Source: Embleya sp040605455 (lineage in GTDB: Bacteria > Actinomycetota > Actinomycetes > Streptomycetales > Streptomycetaceae). From it: a stretch of 38,608 nt of DNA. The stretch spans positions 1 through 38,608 of the forward strand of contig NZ_JBEXCV010000087.1 in the NCBI RefSeq assembly GCF_040605455.1, in the 5' to 3' direction. Below, piece after piece: positions 31,442-38,608 of the stretch. How positions within the stretch are numbered: the first letter of the stretch is position 1; every line of letters starts with the position of its first letter. A program made the translations under genes and the position numbers. Under the pieces are notes generated by a model. That model was not told where the DNA came from, did not search any database, and worked only from the letters and a program-made list of their open reading frames with translations.

Positions 31442-33016
31442 ATGCCCGGCAACGATCACTACGTCCGGCAGATCCTCGATTCGTTATCCCCCGACGAGGA
31501 CCGGATCTGCCTGGTACACAAGGATATTCCGACACGAGCCGGCGAGCTGGCCGCCGCGGTCCGCGCGGCCGCCGCCGGGTTGCGTGCACACGACGTCGGC
31601 GTTGGCGACGTCGTCGCGGTGATGACGGTCAACAACACCCCCGCGACGCTCATCCTGCGCTACGCCGCCGGCCTCGTCGGTGCCGTCGTCGTGCACGTCG
31701 GCACGGTGAACGCGGTCAACCCCGGCGATGTGCTGCGAGCCGGCGAGCAGTTCGACATCGTCAAGAGCACCAGGGCGACCGTGTTCGCGATCGACGCGGA
31801 CAACGCCGCCCGGGCCCGCGAGCTGCGCGCCCGGTTCGAACGGCCGCTGCTCCTCGTGGGGTTGGGCGATCTCGGTCCCGATGTCGTGGACCTGAGCGTG
31901 CTCCCGCCCGACGCCTTCGATCCGGCCGATGCCGCACAGGGCGAACTCGCCGTCGTCACGTACACCAGCGGCTCGACCGGGCGACCGAAGGGCGTCTGTT
32001 GGTCGTTCGAGGTGAGGAACGACGTCACCGCGCGGATGGCCGCCCAGGGGCACCGGCAGACGGCGCTCATCACCGCGCCGTTGACGCACACGGCCGCGTT
32101 CGTCTCCGACAACGTGCTGGTGAGCGGCGGCACGGTCGTGCTGCACCACGGATTCGACGCGGCGGCCGTGCTGCGCGCGATCGGCCGGCACCGGATAACC
32201 CGGATGATGCTCTCCGCTCCGCAGGTGTACGCCCTGAAGGACCACCCGGACGTCGGCACCGCCGACCTGTCCAGCCTGCGGGACCTCGCGTACACCGGCA
32301 GCCCGGCCGCCGCCGACCGGCTCGCCGAGGCCGTCGAGGTCTTCGGCCCGGTACTCAGCCAGATCTACGGCAACAGCGAGTGCGGCCCGATGTGCCGGCT
32401 CACCGGCGACGACCACACGCAGCCGGAGCTGCTGACCACCGTGGGCCGGCCGGTCGAGCCGGTGACGGTGAGCATCCGGGACCCGCTCGACGATCGCGAA
32501 CTGCCGACCGGCGAGGCAGGCGAAGTGTGCGTCCACACGCCGCTGTCGATGGCCGGGTACTGGGACGATCCGGAGCTGACCGCACGGACCCTGCGTGGCG
32601 GTTGGCTGCACACCGGCGACATCGGCCACCTCGACGAGCGCGGCTACCTGCACCTGCGCGGCCGGCTCGCGGACGTCATCAAGACCAACGGCATCAAGGT
32701 GTACCCGGCGGCCGTGGAGAAGGCGTTGTCGGCACACCCCGCGGTGGCGCAGGCGGCGGTGTTCGGGGTCGCGAACGCCGACCGGGTGGAGCGCATCCAC
32801 GCCGTGGTGGTCGCGCGCGACGGCCACCGCGTCACCGCCGACGACCTGCGCGACCACGTCGCCACGGCCCTGTCGCCGAACCAGGCCCCCGCCGTCGTGA
32901 CGTTCCGCGCGGAACTGCCGGTGCTCGGCTTCGGCAAACCCGACCGGTTGCGGCTGCGCGCGGAGGCCGAGCATGCCGGCGGGCCGCCGGTCCACGACGC
33001 ATTGGAGATGCGATGA
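31442..33016 (+). CDS. AMP-binding acyl/aryl-acid ligase (free-standing adenylation enzyme)
   Basis: 524 residues of the ANL superfamily. The core motifs are YTSGSTGRPKG (174-184), YGNSE (309-313), GWLHTGDIGHLDERGYLHLR and the hinge region, and the C-terminal catalytic Lys499 in GFGKPDR. It activates a carboxylic acid as its adenylate and passes it to CoA or a carrier protein. The substrate is unknown, but proximity to an NRPS suggests it prepares the starter or acyl cap. The start at 31442 has GGGAG upstream; the in-frame start at 31274 would add 56 low-complexity residues. It overlaps the NRPS gene by four bases. Confidence 0.88.
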   Translation: MPGNDHYVRQILDSLSPDEDRICLVHKDIPTRAGELAAAVRAAAAGLRAHDVGVGDVVAVMTVNNTPATLILRYAAGLVGAVVVHVGTVNAVNPGDVLRAGEQFDIVKSTRATVFAIDADNAARARELRARFERPLLLVGLGDLGPDVVDLSVLPPDAFDPADAAQGELAVVTYTSGSTGRPKGVCWSFEVRNDVTARMAAQGHRQTALITAPLTHTAAFVSDNVLVSGGTVVLHHGFDAAAVLRAIGRHRITRMMLSAPQVYALKDHPDVGTADLSSLRDLAYTGSPAAADRLAEAVEVFGPVLSQIYGNSECGPMCRLTGDDHTQPELLTTVGRPVEPVTVSIRDPLDDRELPTGEAGEVCVHTPLSMAGYWDDPELTARTLRGGWLHTGDIGHLDERGYLHLRGRLADVIKTNGIKVYPAAVEKALSAHPAVAQAAVFGVANADRVERIHAVVVARDGHRVTADDLRDHVATALSPNQAPAVVTFRAELPVLGFGKPDRLRLRAEAEHAGGPPVHDALEMR

Positions 33017-35478
33017 CCCTTCCCACCACGTACGCCGCCGGGCGGGACACCCATCCGGCCGAGGAGGCCAGGCGCGAGTACCCGGCCGCGCCGGCGGAAC
33101 CGACCCTGCTGGTACCGGCGCTCGCGGGGGCCGCCGACACCGGCGGACCGCCGGAAGCGGCGAGCACCGAACGGGAACTGTCCGAGACGACGAGCGCTCG
33201 GCTGACCGCGCACTGCGTGGCGCGCGGACTGACCCTGGAATCGGTCGTGCAGGTCGCCTGGGGCGCGTTGTTGGGCCTGCTGACCGGCAACGAACACGTG
33301 GTCTTCGGCGGGCCGATACTTCCCGTCCGGCTGCGGTACCGGCCGGACGCCTCCTTCGCCGCGACGGCGGGCCGGCCGGCTGAGGAGCAGTCCGAACCGG
33401 CCGGCCACGAACCGTACCGGAGCCACCCGGCGGAGGAGTTGTTCGACACGTCGGTGGAGATGGCCGCCACCGACCCGGTGGGCTCGCACACCGGCGGGGT
33501 CCCGGTCCGCTGCGTCGTGCATCCGGGCCGGCGGGTACGGCTGTGCCTGACCGCGGCGGACGGTACGGATACCGACCTGCCGGCGAGCCTGCTCGTCCGG
33601 CTGCTCGAGGCGTTCGCCGACGACCCGGACCGCCCGCTCGGCACGATCGCGTTGCTGACCGGCGACGAGCACCGCCGGATGCTGACCCAATGGAACGACA
33701 ACGGCCCGGATACGCCCCCGGCCTCTCTGGCCGACGTGGTACGGCGACAGGCCACGGACAACCCGCACCGAACCGCGCTGGTCGGCGACGGGGGCGCGCT
33801 GACGTACGCCCAGCTGGATTCCCGTGCCGACCGGCTGGCCCACCTGATACGGCGCCGAGGCTGCGGTCCCGAGGACATCGTCGCGCTCGCGTTACCCCGC
33901 TCGGTGTGGATGGTCGTCGCGATCGTCGCGGTCGGCCGGGCCGGCGCCGCCTACCTGCCCGTGGATCCCGATTACCCGGCCGAGCGCGTCGCGTTCATGC
34001 TCACCGACGCGCAACCGGCCCTGCTCGTGACGACCACCGAGGCGGCGCTGCCGCCCGGTGTCGGGCCGGAGCGGATCGTGCTGGACGATCCCGAGACCAC
34101 CGCCGCTCTCGACGGCGATTCCGGCTCCGGTGACGAGCATCCGCCGTGCCGGATGGCCAATCCGGCGTACGTCATCTACACCTCCGGCACGACCGGACGT
34201 CCCAAGGGGGTCGTGGTCACCCACGCGGGGCTGGCGTCGCTCGCGGTGGCGAAGGTGGAGCGCATGGCGGTCACGCCGGACAGCCGCGTCCTGCAGTTCG
34301 CCTCCCCGAGCTTCGACGCGTCGGTCACCGAACTGGTGGCCTCCTTCACCGCCGGCGCGACCCTGGTCGTCCCGCCGGCCGGGCCGCTGGCCGGCGAGGA
34401 ACTGGAACAGGTTCTCGTCGACGAGCGGATCAGCCACGCGGTGCTGCCGCCGGTCGCGGTGGCCGGCCTCGCCGAGCCCCGGCTGCCGGGCCTGCGCACC
34501 CTTGTGATGGCGGGCGAGGCGTGCCCGGCCGAACTGGCCGCGACCTGGTCGGGCAACCGCCGGACGATCAACGCGTACGGCCCGACCGAGGCCACCGTGT
34601 GCGCGACCATGAGCGAGCCGCTGTCGGGTTCGGCGCAGCCGTCGGTGGGCGGGCCGATCGCCGGCCGGTCGGTCTACGTGCTCGCGGACGGGGTGCGGCC
34701 GGTACCGCCCGGTGTCGTCGGCGAGCTCTACATCGCCGGTCCCGGCCTGGCTCGGGGCTACCTGCGGCGGCCCGGCCTCACCGCCACGCGGTTCGTGGCC
34801 AACCCGTTCGCGCCCGGGGAGCGGATGTACCGGACCGGGGACCTGATGTCCTGGCGACGGGACGGAACGCTGGCCTTCCACGGTCGGGCCGACGACCAGG
34901 TCAAGATTCGCGGGTACCGCATCGAACTGGGCGAGGTGGCCGCCGCGGTGGCCGGTCACCCGGGTGTCGCCCACGCGGTCGCCGTCGTCCGGGAGGACGG
35001 GCCGGGTGGTCCGCGGATCGTGGCGTATGTGGTGCCGGCGGGCGAAGACGCGCCCGATGTCGCCGCCCTGCGCCGACACGTCGAGCGCTTCCTGGCGCCG
35101 TACATGGTGCCGGCCGCCTTCGTGAACCTCGACGAACTCCCGCTGACGCGCAGCGGCAAGCTCGACCGGGCCGCACTGCCGGCGCCGAAGGAGACCTCCG
35201 GCACGACAGGCCGACCGCCGCGCAATCCGACCGAGGCCGCCCTCGCCGAGTCCTTCGCCAAGGCTCTCGGCCTGTCCGTGGTGGACATCGACAGCGACTT
35301 CTTCGAGTTGGGCGGCAACAGCATGCTCACCATCGTGCTGATCCGCGAGGCCCGCCGGGCAGGACTGTCGATCTCGCCGCGGGATCTGATCAACCACCCG
35401 ACGATCGAGGCGCTCGCCGTGGTGGCCAGGACCATCCAGGCGAATCGGATGAACAGGCATCAAAGGAGCGACGCGTGA
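33013..35478 (+). CDS. NRPS: truncated condensation domain - adenylation - PCP
   Basis: 821 residues. Residues about 50-235 resemble only the C-terminal lobe of a condensation domain (GLTLESVVQVAWGALLGLLT, ELFDTSVEM, DDPDRPLGTIALLT); the HHxxxDG lobe is absent. The adenylation domain (about 245-720) shows YTSGTTGRPKG, FDASVTEL (Asp435), NAYGPTEATVCA, YRTGD and SGKLDRAAL. Pocket residues read by eye are D-A-T-V-V-A-A-V-C-K, close to aromatic (Phe/Tyr/Trp) codes. The PCP carries GGNSM with Ser770. This A-PCP form directly before a CYP163-like P450 resembles NovH and BpsD, which load tyrosine for beta-hydroxylation. Start overlaps the ligase stop; no MbtH gene is nearby. Confidence 0.9.
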   Translation: MTLPTTYAAGRDTHPAEEARREYPAAPAEPTLLVPALAGAADTGGPPEAASTERELSETTSARLTAHCVARGLTLESVVQVAWGALLGLLTGNEHVVFGGPILPVRLRYRPDASFAATAGRPAEEQSEPAGHEPYRSHPAEELFDTSVEMAATDPVGSHTGGVPVRCVVHPGRRVRLCLTAADGTDTDLPASLLVRLLEAFADDPDRPLGTIALLTGDEHRRMLTQWNDNGPDTPPASLADVVRRQATDNPHRTALVGDGGALTYAQLDSRADRLAHLIRRRGCGPEDIVALALPRSVWMVVAIVAVGRAGAAYLPVDPDYPAERVAFMLTDAQPALLVTTTEAALPPGVGPERIVLDDPETTAALDGDSGSGDEHPPCRMANPAYVIYTSGTTGRPKGVVVTHAGLASLAVAKVERMAVTPDSRVLQFASPSFDASVTELVASFTAGATLVVPPAGPLAGEELEQVLVDERISHAVLPPVAVAGLAEPRLPGLRTLVMAGEACPAELAATWSGNRRTINAYGPTEATVCATMSEPLSGSAQPSVGGPIAGRSVYVLADGVRPVPPGVVGELYIAGPGLARGYLRRPGLTATRFVANPFAPGERMYRTGDLMSWRRDGTLAFHGRADDQVKIRGYRIELGEVAAAVAGHPGVAHAVAVVREDGPGGPRIVAYVVPAGEDAPDVAALRRHVERFLAPYMVPAAFVNLDELPLTRSGKLDRAALPAPKETSGTTGRPPRNPTEAALAESFAKALGLSVVDIDSDFFELGGNSMLTIVLIREARRAGLSISPRDLINHPTIEALAVVARTIQANRMNRHQRSDA

Positions 35479-36722
35479 ACACCCGACCGGTGATCTCCCC
35501 CGACGACATCGACGACATCGACCTGGCCGATGCGCGGCTGCACGCCGAGTGCGACCTGAGCGAGGTGTGGCGCCACCTGCGCACGCACCGGCCGGTCTAT
35601 TGGCACACGCCTCGCGAGTCGCGACCCGGTTTCTGGGTCGTGAGCCGCTACGCCGACGCGATGACCGTCTACCGCGGCAAGGACCGGTTCACCACGGAGG
35701 GCGGCAACGCGCTGGCCACGATCCTCACCGGCGGCGACTCGGCATCGGGCACCATGCTGGCGGTGACCGACGGCCAACGGCACACGCAGATCCGCAACAT
35801 CCTCATGCGGGCCTTCTCCCCCCGGATGCTGGACGAGATCAAGCAGGCGCTGCGGGTGACGGTGGACGGGCTGCTGGTCGAGGCGATCCGCAAGGGCACC
35901 TGCGACTTCGCCCACGACGTGTCGGGGAACGTGCCGCTGGCCGCCATCTGCGACCTGCTCGCGATTCCCCGGGAGGACCGCCGGCACCTGCTCGATCTGA
36001 CCTCGCACGCGTGGAGTTCCGACTACGCCGACGCCCCGTACCAGGACAGCTGGACGGCGAAGAACGAGATCCTGCTGTACTTCTCCGATCTGGCCGCCAC
36101 CCGCCGGGACGGCAAGAACGACGACGTGGTGAGCCTGCTGGCCGGTAGCCGGATCGACGGCGAGCACCTGACCGATGCCGAGCTGATGGCCAACTGCTAC
36201 GGCCTGATGATCGGCGGGGACGAGACCGGCCGGCACGCCATCACCGGCGGACTGCTCGCCCTGATCGAGAATCCCGACCAGTGGGCGGCCCTCAAGAAGG
36301 GCGAAGCGGACATGTCGACCGCGGTGGAGGAGGTGCTGCGCTGGACCCACCCGTCGCTGCACGGCGGCCGTACGGTCACCGCCGACGTGACGGTCAACGG
36401 GCGGCAGTTCGCCACCGGTGACGCGGTCAGCGTATGGATCTCCTCGGCCAACTTCGACGGCGAGGTCTTCGCCGATCCGGACCACTTCGACCTCAACCGC
36501 TCCCCGAACAAGCACCTGACCTTCGCGTTCGGCTCCCACTTCTGCCTCGGCCACTACCTGGCGCGGCTCGAGATCGAGGCGGTGCTCGACGGGCTGCGCC
36601 GGCTGGTGGCCGACATCGAACCGCTCGGCCCGCCGCAGCCGATCTACTCCAGCATCTTGTCCGGCATGCAGTCACTGCCGGTACGCCTCGTCCCGGAACC
36701 AGACGCGATCGCCGCGGCCTGA
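35475..36722 (+). CDS. Cytochrome P450, CYP163-like (carrier-bound amino acid beta-hydroxylase)
   Basis: 415 residues. The heme-binding loop is FAFGSHFCLGHYLARLE with Cys357, the K-helix ExxR is EVLRW (Glu286, Arg289), and the I-helix has GGDETGRHA in place of the usual A-G-x-D-T-T. G-G-D-E-T and the S-P-N-K-H-L-T-F-A-F-G approach to the heme are marks of the CYP163 group (NovI, NikQ, OxyD, P450sky), which hydroxylate amino acids tethered to a PCP at the beta carbon. The GTG start overlaps the NRPS stop by four bases, with AAAGGAG before it. The expected substrate is the aminoacyl-PCP made by the preceding protein. Confidence 0.9.
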   Translation: MNTRPVISPDDIDDIDLADARLHAECDLSEVWRHLRTHRPVYWHTPRESRPGFWVVSRYADAMTVYRGKDRFTTEGGNALATILTGGDSASGTMLAVTDGQRHTQIRNILMRAFSPRMLDEIKQALRVTVDGLLVEAIRKGTCDFAHDVSGNVPLAAICDLLAIPREDRRHLLDLTSHAWSSDYADAPYQDSWTAKNEILLYFSDLAATRRDGKNDDVVSLLAGSRIDGEHLTDAELMANCYGLMIGGDETGRHAITGGLLALIENPDQWAALKKGEADMSTAVEEVLRWTHPSLHGGRTVTADVTVNGRQFATGDAVSVWISSANFDGEVFADPDHFDLNRSPNKHLTFAFGSHFCLGHYLARLEIEAVLDGLRRLVADIEPLGPPQPIYSSILSGMQSLPVRLVPEPDAIAAA

Positions 36723-36747
36723 CCCCCACTCGGAACGGAGAACAGCC

Positions 36748-38268
36748 ATGAACCAAACTGATCGCAAGCCCACGGACGTCGACGTCGTCGTGGTCGGCGG
36801 CGGGCCGGCGGGCTCGACCGTCGCCTCGTTCGTCGCGATGCGGGGCGGCCGGGTGTTGCTGCTGGAGAAGGAGACCTTTCCCCGGTACCAGATCGGCGAG
36901 TCCCTGCTGCCGTCGACCACACAGTGGATCTGCGGGCTGCTCGGCGTGGCCGACGAGGTGGAGTCGGCCGGCTTTCAGACCAAGACGGGCGGCACCTTCC
37001 TGTGGGGCGCCAGCCCGAAGCCGTGGTCCTTCACCTTCGCGACCGACAGCCACCAGGGACGCCACGCGTTCCAGGTGGAGCGCATGAAGTTCGACAAGAT
37101 ACTGCTGGACAACGCCCGCCGGGTCGGCGTGGACGTGCGGGAGCGGTGCGCCGTACGGGACGTCATCGCCGATCCGGACCGGGTACGCGGCGTGCGGTAC
37201 ACCGACGCCGACGGGGTGGAGCACACGGTCACCGCCAGGTTCGTCGTCGACGCCTCCGGCAATACCAGCCGCATTCGCCGGCATGTGGGCGGTACCCGCG
37301 AACTCGCCGAGTACTTCCGCAACATCGCCGTGTTCGGGTACTTCGAGGGCGGCAAGCGGATGGACCCGCCCCTGCGGGGGAACATCCTGTGCGCGGCGTT
37401 CGGCGGCGGCTGGTTCTGGTACATCCCGCTGAGCGACGAGCTGACCAGCGTGGGTGCCGTGGTCCCGGCCGAGATGGCCGACAAGATCCAGAAGGATCGG
37501 GAGGGCGCACTCGCGCGGTTCATCGGCGAGTCGCCCATGATCAGCGACTTCCTCGGTGACGCGCGCCGGGTGACCGAGGGCCCGTACGGACAGGTTCGAG
37601 TGCGCAAGGACTACTCGTACAGCAACACCCGCTTCTGGCGGCCCGGCATGGCACTGGTCGGCGACGCCGCCTGCTTCGTGGACCCGCTGTTCTCCACCGG
37701 CGTCTACCTGGCCACGTACAGCGGCCTGCTGGCGGCCCGATCGATCAACAGCGTGCTGTCCGGACACGTCGACGAGCAACGTGCTTTCGCCGAAGCCGAG
37801 TTCCGCCACCGCCGCGAGTACAACCTGTACTACGAGTTCCTCAAGGCGGTCTACGACACGCACCAGGACGAGACCTCATACTTCTGGACCGCGAAGAAGC
37901 TGACCGGCGGCACGGCCTCCGAATCCGACTCGTTCAGCTACCTCACCGCCGGCCTGGGCGCCGGCGAGTACACGCCGCTGGACGGTGGACCCGACACCCC
38001 GGACGCGGCACCGCGGTCGCGGGTGCGCGGGCCGGACGAGGACGCCGCGATGCGGGCGTTCTGGGAGGGCCGCACCGAGGAGTTCACCACCGACAACCAC
38101 CCGGACCCCAACCACCTCCGGCTGGAGGGCGACAACCACCGGCGGCTGCTGAGCACCATCGCGGACGGCTGGCGGTCACGACCCGACCGGCTGACCGTGT
38201 CGGCCGACAGCATGTACTGGGAGGAGCCCGAACCCGCGCTCAGCGAGCCCGCACCCGAGGCCGGATGA
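36748..38268 (+). CDS. FAD-dependent halogenase (glycopeptide type, carrier-dependent)
   Basis: 506 residues. The FAD motif GGGPAG is at 17-22 and the flavin-halogenase motif W-x-W-x-I-P at 222-227 (WFWYIP). FWRPGMALVGDAACFVDPLF followed by STGVYLATYSG is typical of the glycopeptide and related halogenases that chlorinate tyrosyl groups on a carrier protein. It uses FADH2 supplied by a separate reductase, not seen here. It follows the P450 by 25 bases with CGGAG before the ATG, so it is part of the operon. Chlorination of the loaded aromatic residue on its ring is the likely role. Confidence 0.92.
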   Translation: MNQTDRKPTDVDVVVVGGGPAGSTVASFVAMRGGRVLLLEKETFPRYQIGESLLPSTTQWICGLLGVADEVESAGFQTKTGGTFLWGASPKPWSFTFATDSHQGRHAFQVERMKFDKILLDNARRVGVDVRERCAVRDVIADPDRVRGVRYTDADGVEHTVTARFVVDASGNTSRIRRHVGGTRELAEYFRNIAVFGYFEGGKRMDPPLRGNILCAAFGGGWFWYIPLSDELTSVGAVVPAEMADKIQKDREGALARFIGESPMISDFLGDARRVTEGPYGQVRVRKDYSYSNTRFWRPGMALVGDAACFVDPLFSTGVYLATYSGLLAARSINSVLSGHVDEQRAFAEAEFRHRREYNLYYEFLKAVYDTHQDETSYFWTAKKLTGGTASESDSFSYLTAGLGAGEYTPLDGGPDTPDAAPRSRVRGPDEDAAMRAFWEGRTEEFTTDNHPDPNHLRLEGDNHRRLLSTIADGWRSRPDRLTVSADSMYWEEPEPALSEPAPEAG

Positions 38269-38608
38269 CGCCGGCGAGCTGAGCGAGCGGTCCGGGCAGC
38301 GCCATCTCGCGGTGCTCGCACGCGACCTCGTGCACCTCGATCAGCCCGGTGACGTAGGGCCGCCAGGCGTCTCGGTTCGCCACGCCGGGCCGGCGGCCCT
38401 TCGTCGCGCGGAACAACAGCAGGTCACCGTCGAACGCCGCCGCCGGCGACTGGCGCATCAGCCGGGCGTTGTTGAGAAAGACCTCCACGACCGCGTGCCG
38501 GGTTGCCTCGTCGAGGGCGGACAACGGTCCGCCCCCGCCGCCCCCAGCCCCCCCCCCCCCCCCCCCCCCCCGCCCAAGCTGGGGGGTGGCCCGGGGGCCC
38601 CCCCCCAA
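38240..38608 (-). CDS. NRPS thioesterase, C-terminal end (partial, runs off the window)
   Basis: The minus-strand frame ending with TGA at 38240-38242 gives a C-terminal segment containing VEVFLNNARLMRQSPAAAF, FDGDLLLFRATKG, AWRPYVTGLIEVHEVACEHR and EMALPGPLAQLAGVI. This is the end of a type I NRPS thioesterase; the His in C-E-H-R-E-M is the catalytic His. It overlaps the halogenase 3' end by 29 bases, tail to tail. Only the part up to about 38525 is trustworthy; the frame beyond it runs into low-complexity sequence. A larger NRPS gene probably lies to the right. Confidence 0.8.
   Translation of the reverse strand: MGGGPRATPQLGRGGGGGGGAGGGGGGPLSALDEATRHAVVEVFLNNARLMRQSPAAAFDGDLLLFRATKGRRPGVANRDAWRPYVTGLIEVHEVACEHREMALPGPLAQLAGVIRPRVRAR
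38526..38608. other. Low-complexity contig-end sequence (24-C run)
   Basis: The last 80 bases contain a run of 24 C (38548-38571) and further C/G blocks around a CCCAAGCTGGGGGG hairpin. This breaks a well conserved thioesterase frame and looks like sequencing or assembly artefact at a contig end rather than biology. Confidence 0.75.

Noticed and set aside
31255..33012. Upstream extension of the NRPS frame through the ligase gene
   Set aside because: That part is the out-of-frame shadow of the ligase. The real NRPS start is the ATG at 33013, with a 4-base overlap and homology beginning soon after.
38548..38608. G-quadruplex or i-motif element at the right end
   Set aside because: The 24-C run interrupts a conserved thioesterase coding frame and sits at the very end, so artefact is the simpler explanation.
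1..38608. CRISPR arrays, tRNA or rRNA genes
   Set aside because: No regularly spaced direct repeats, no cloverleaf with a conserved T-loop, and no rRNA-like segments were noticed on either strand. A tool search would be needed to exclude unusual forms.

Overview
The window is high-GC actinomycete DNA. Codons strongly prefer G or C in the third position, several genes start with GTG, many regulators are divergently placed, there is a twin-arginine secreted flavoenzyme, and NRPS-type genes appear at the right end. The style fits Streptomycetaceae (Streptomyces, Embleya, Yinghuangia or Kitasatospora type); this is an inference, because no rRNA or housekeeping marker is present. No tRNA, rRNA, CRISPR array or intact mobile element was seen.

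Left and middle part (about 1-24.7 kb): accessory chromosome of the chromosome-arm kind, made of small regulator/target modules. In order these are: the end of a DUF1772 protein; an EamA exporter; a LysR regulator divergent from a reductase-like / quinone oxidoreductase / alpha-beta hydrolase group; a gene graveyard (4.7-5.76 kb) with fragments of at least three genes; an MdaB-type quinone reductase divergent from an XRE/MmyB regulator; an aquaporin; a nicotinamidase; an IS3-type transposase remnant; an EmrB/QacA exporter divergent from a TetR regulator, with two identical 16-bp palindromes between them; a kinase-like protein; a BBE-type FAD oxidase; two adjacent secreted repeat proteins; an amidohydrolase, Na+/solute symporter and DUF3311 operon divergent from a double Lrp/AsnC regulator; and a secreted GH5 endoglycoceramidase-like hydrolase.

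Right part (about 24.7-38.6 kb): the edge of a biosynthetic gene cluster. An M20 amidohydrolase lies divergent from a TetR gene that leads a heterodimeric ABC exporter operon. Its promoter carries a 7-4-7 palindrome between -35 and -10 and probably gives a leaderless GTG-start mRNA. A tightly coupled operon follows: a free-standing acyl/aryl-AMP ligase, an A-PCP protein with the remains of a condensation domain, a CYP163-like P450 and a glycopeptide-type FAD halogenase. My reading of the adenylation pocket (D-A-T-V-V-A-A-V-C-K) suggests an aromatic amino acid. The layout matches known systems in which an amino acid on a PCP is beta-hydroxylated and chlorinated (NovH/NovI and glycopeptide beta-hydroxytyrosine chemistry). 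Divergent from the ligase is a short-chain dehydrogenase homologue that has lost its cofactor and catalytic motifs. At the right edge the end of an NRPS thioesterase comes in on the minus strand, so the cluster continues beyond the window. The last ~80 bases, including a run of 24 C, look like contig-end artefact.

The best candidate for something undescribed is this halogenated aromatic amino acid cassette with the truncated condensation domain, the degenerate SDR and the attenuator-like leader. All product claims are inference from sequence motifs.
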